DNA from: DASRAA01 sp963814165
GTDB taxonomy: Bacteria > Acidobacteriota > Terriglobia > Terriglobales > Acidobacteriaceae
Direction: 5' to 3'
DNA: 64,000 nt
NCBI GenBank assembly: GCA_963814165.1
Contig: CAWFBW010000011.1
Span: 310,001-374,000 of the forward strand
Part shown: in pieces, positions 62,182 through 64,000 of the stretch
How the letters are laid out: the number at the start of each line of letters is the position of its first letter
Numbering within the stretch: position 1 is the stretch's first letter
Notes under the pieces: generated by a model
The model's input: only the letters and a program-made list of their open reading frames with translations
The model's database searches: none
What the model was told of the DNA's origin: nothing
Made by a program: the position numbers and the translations under genes

Positions 62182-63516
62182 CTAAGCTTGCAACGAAATG
62201 CCGAGCAAATGAACAATCGCCTCGTACGGCCTTTGCATGATATTCAAACTGAGTTGCAGAAGGCAGATGAGATTGCCCGTCAAATGCATGGAGTGCTGCA
62301 TTTGTTCGAAGCCTGTCTGCACAAGTCGCGCAGCCGCGTACTTCACGGCGCGCAAGAGGCATTCTTCCGAGCTAGCGGCATCGAGGCCCCGTCCACGAAC
62401 GTAGGCTTGCCAATAGGCGCGAATTGCCGGTTGCATTCGATCCAGCGGATACCGGGCGAGTTCTAGGAATCGATCTGGCGGTTCTTGCCCTGAGACGGGA
62501 ATAGAAAACAGCCAAAAGCTCAGGTAGTTGCTGAAAACCGCACCGGCATCCCACGAGGAATCTCCCATGCCAGCAAATTCCCAATCGATTATTCTTAACT
62601 GGTATTTGCGACTCGAGTTCGAGAGTGTGGAGATAAGACAGTTGTCCCATTTGATGTCGTTATGAATCAAACTGTCAACCCGCCAGGCTTCCCGAAGTTC
62701 ATCCAGCATGTGCGGAAACTCTGGAGTACCTTGAATGATCCGAATAAGTTGAAGATTAGCGTTGCTGGTCTCGCGGAAGAGGTCCAGGCCTGGGCGGTGT
62801 ACGGAGAGCACCCAGGGGGTTCGGCCTTTAAAGGTGATGCCATGATTTCGCGCTATCGCCGCACTTGTGAAACGGTGCAACTTGCTCAGAGCGATTCCCA
62901 ACGTCGCCGCCATCGTGGTCGAAAAGTGGCCACGGCGCGCGTGATACTCGCGAGAGTCTTGAGCATCACTCAATAACTCCAATATTAGGATACCCTTGTG
63001 CTCATCGTAGCCAAAGCAGCGCGGAAGATGAGGGCGAAGGCTAGCCGTTTCGGAGGCCGCTTCTAGAAACTGATAAACGCTTGACTCGTGAGCAACAGTC
63101 GCTCTTCCATTTGGCCCAACCCCTTGTTTCAACAGGTAAGATTGACCACGATCATTGAATACTTTGAAATTGCGATTGCGACTTGAAGCTTCTACCACCT
63201 TGAGATCGCCATCGACGATGGATGCCGCGGAGATAAGTTCGGAGTGAATCAGGTACTGAGCGACGTCGGATTGAGTTAACACGCTGTTCTTTGGTACGGA
63301 AATTCGCGCAACCGACAGCATTCGCGAATCCATTGTTTCAATTCCGGTAACCGAAAACCGCGGCTGCTCATGAGTCGAGCCGCTGCGATCCGGAACAATA
63401 CCAGAAGACGGGTCGATTGCTTTTGGTGCATGTGCTTGCGGCATCGGCCATGGCGCAGTGTCTTCCCAGTCAGCCGGCAATACGGCAATTAAGTCGATTG
63501 ACGGTCGATAACTCAA
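62182..63516 (-). CDS. APH/kinase-fold phosphotransferase, probable RiPP Ser/Thr kinase
   Basis: 444 residues with TTG 63516 as the longest start; ATG at residue 25 or 62 are alternatives, as the first 70 residues are not conserved. Aminoglycoside phosphotransferase fold: SYLLKQGVG (ATP Lys), VAHESSVYQFLEAA (Glu), LIHNDIKWDNCLI (catalytic Asp287, Asn292), LRIIDWEFAGMGDSSWD (metal Asp311). It most resembles the kinases of class V lanthipeptide and thioamitide clusters, which phosphorylate Ser/Thr of a precursor. It lies between the precursor (33 bp upstream) and the HopA1 gene (16 bp downstream). Confidence 0.88.
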   Translation of the reverse strand: MSYRPSIDLIAVLPADWEDTAPWPMPQAHAPKAIDPSSGIVPDRSGSTHEQPRFSVTGIETMDSRMLSVARISVPKNSVLTQSDVAQYLIHSELISAASIVDGDLKVVEASSRNRNFKVFNDRGQSYLLKQGVGPNGRATVAHESSVYQFLEAASETASLRPHLPRCFGYDEHKGILILELLSDAQDSREYHARRGHFSTTMAATLGIALSKLHRFTSAAIARNHGITFKGRTPWVLSVHRPGLDLFRETSNANLQLIRIIQGTPEFPHMLDELREAWRVDSLIHNDIKWDNCLISTLSNSSRKYQLRIIDWEFAGMGDSSWDAGAVFSNYLSFWLFSIPVSGQEPPDRFLELARYPLDRMQPAIRAYWQAYVRGRGLDAASSEECLLRAVKYAAARLVQTGFEQMQHSMHLTGNLICLLQLSLNIMQRPYEAIVHLLGISLQA

Positions 63517-63549
63517 TGCCTGCAGGGCAAGGATCTCGTACTCAGAATC

Positions 63550-64000
63550 TTAATAACAGCCTACGGAGCACTCCTTCCCCACGCTGCATCCGACCGTATT
63601 GCCACACACGAAAGCTCCAGACTCACAGAATGCTCCACTGCCGCAACCGTAGTCACCCGAACCACCACACCCCCGCTCGGTGTGCACTTGACAAACAGGG
63701 ATGTGAGGATTGGTCGAGCAAACGTAATTGCGTGTGCAACCAGGCCCGGTAACTGGCTTCTTGTACAGTCCGAACGCAGTCGCAGGGTAAGAGGAAGCGG
63801 TTCCTGCCATGAAACCGGAGGTTATTCCCCCAGACAAGAAATCAGCCTGTACTTGCCGTGTTTGAACCTGCGTGTGCTGCAGCACCGTACCAGCACGGAG
63901 CCAGACCATCGTAGGACCTAATTGCGACTGATCTTGTGGAACGGGCTCAGTATGGACGACATCCTCTTCCGAAAACGCGACGAAGTCGTCGAGTTGTGGT
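63550..64000 (-). CDS. Cys-rich ribosomal peptide precursor, N terminus outside window
   Basis: At least 149 residues; the frame is open to the window edge. Visible leader: DDFVAFSEEDVVHTEPVPQD, acidic and helix-forming as RiPP leaders are. A middle part with RQVQADFLSGGITSGFMAGT has no Cys. The last 62 residues, from GCTRNYVC to ECSVGCY, hold 10 Cys and 10 Ser/Thr in Gly-rich spacing, typical of a polythioether core. It is the first known gene of the cluster (precursor, kinase, HopA1, LanC). The start codon, and whether further precursors lie upstream, cannot be seen. A disulfide-rich secreted protein is the alternative, but no signal peptide is visible. Confidence 0.8.
   Translation of the reverse strand, partial: PQLDDFVAFSEEDVVHTEPVPQDQSQLGPTMVWLRAGTVLQHTQVQTRQVQADFLSGGITSGFMAGTASSYPATAFGLYKKPVTGPGCTRNYVCSTNPHIPVCQVHTERGCGGSGDYGCGSGAFCESGAFVCGNTVGCSVGKECSVGCY

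Noticed and set aside
1..64000. CRISPR array, prophage, rRNA operon or classical insertion sequence
   Set aside because: No regularly spaced repeats with unique spacers, no phage structural genes, no rRNA sequence and no transposase gene were seen.

Overview
The window reads as a chromosome segment of an acidobacterium related to Koribacter/Solibacter-type genomes. The evidence is four tandem orphan MacB-like permeases of the acidobacterial duplicated orphan permease (ADOP) type, a PEP-CTERM protein, a DksA-finger/SpoIIE fusion, and many short dispersed intergenic repeats typical of such genomes. Most of the window is GC-rich and housekeeping-like. The last 5 kb looks visibly lower in GC and carries a biosynthetic cluster.

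Layout. 1-2.9 kb: a heavily frameshifted D-aminoacylase-type amidohydrolase and a cyclase-family hydrolase. 2.9-10.5 kb: YdcF, TsaC/Sua5, a SpoU methyltransferase, a GxxExxY gene between inverted repeats, rarA, a CoA-binding protein, an HD protein, a CDF transporter and RlpA. 10.5-15.5 kb: repeat-flanked alaS with an insert, the DksA/SpoIIE fusion and tRNA-Leu(CAG). 15.5-24.8 kb: two NtrC-type regulators, an OmpA-like and a BNR-repeat cell-envelope protein, and two small histidine-kinase-like proteins around the second regulator. 24.8-34.7 kb: the ADOP array. 35-45 kb: CDGSH protein, VWA/MoxR pair, MscS channel, TPR protein, thioesterase, a secreted protein of unknown role, a PEP-CTERM protein and a repeat-rich spacer. 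45.6-53.3 kb: a ferredoxin-reductase-like protein, glmS, and a likely run purS-CMD-MBL-M1-like-rlmB on the minus strand. 53.4-59 kb: LytTR regulator, SDR, cytochrome c, outer-membrane-like protein, a divergent Fur-family regulator with clear operators, a LacD-type aldolase and rph.

Most interesting system: 59.8-64 kb on the minus strand holds a Cys-rich precursor (running off the window edge), an APH-like kinase, a HopA1-family protein and a LanC-like cyclase, in that order. This is the toolkit of a split-enzyme (class V-like) lanthipeptide pathway: phosphorylation, phosphate elimination and thioether cyclisation by three separate proteins. The visible precursor ends in about 62 residues with 10 Cys and 10 Ser/Thr. 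The HopA1 gene has a one-base shift in an A6 tract.

Caution: about fifteen single-base frameshifts (mostly insertions) interrupt otherwise intact genes, densest in the first 2.2 kb. Assembly error is as likely as gene decay, and all calls below that cross a shift say so.
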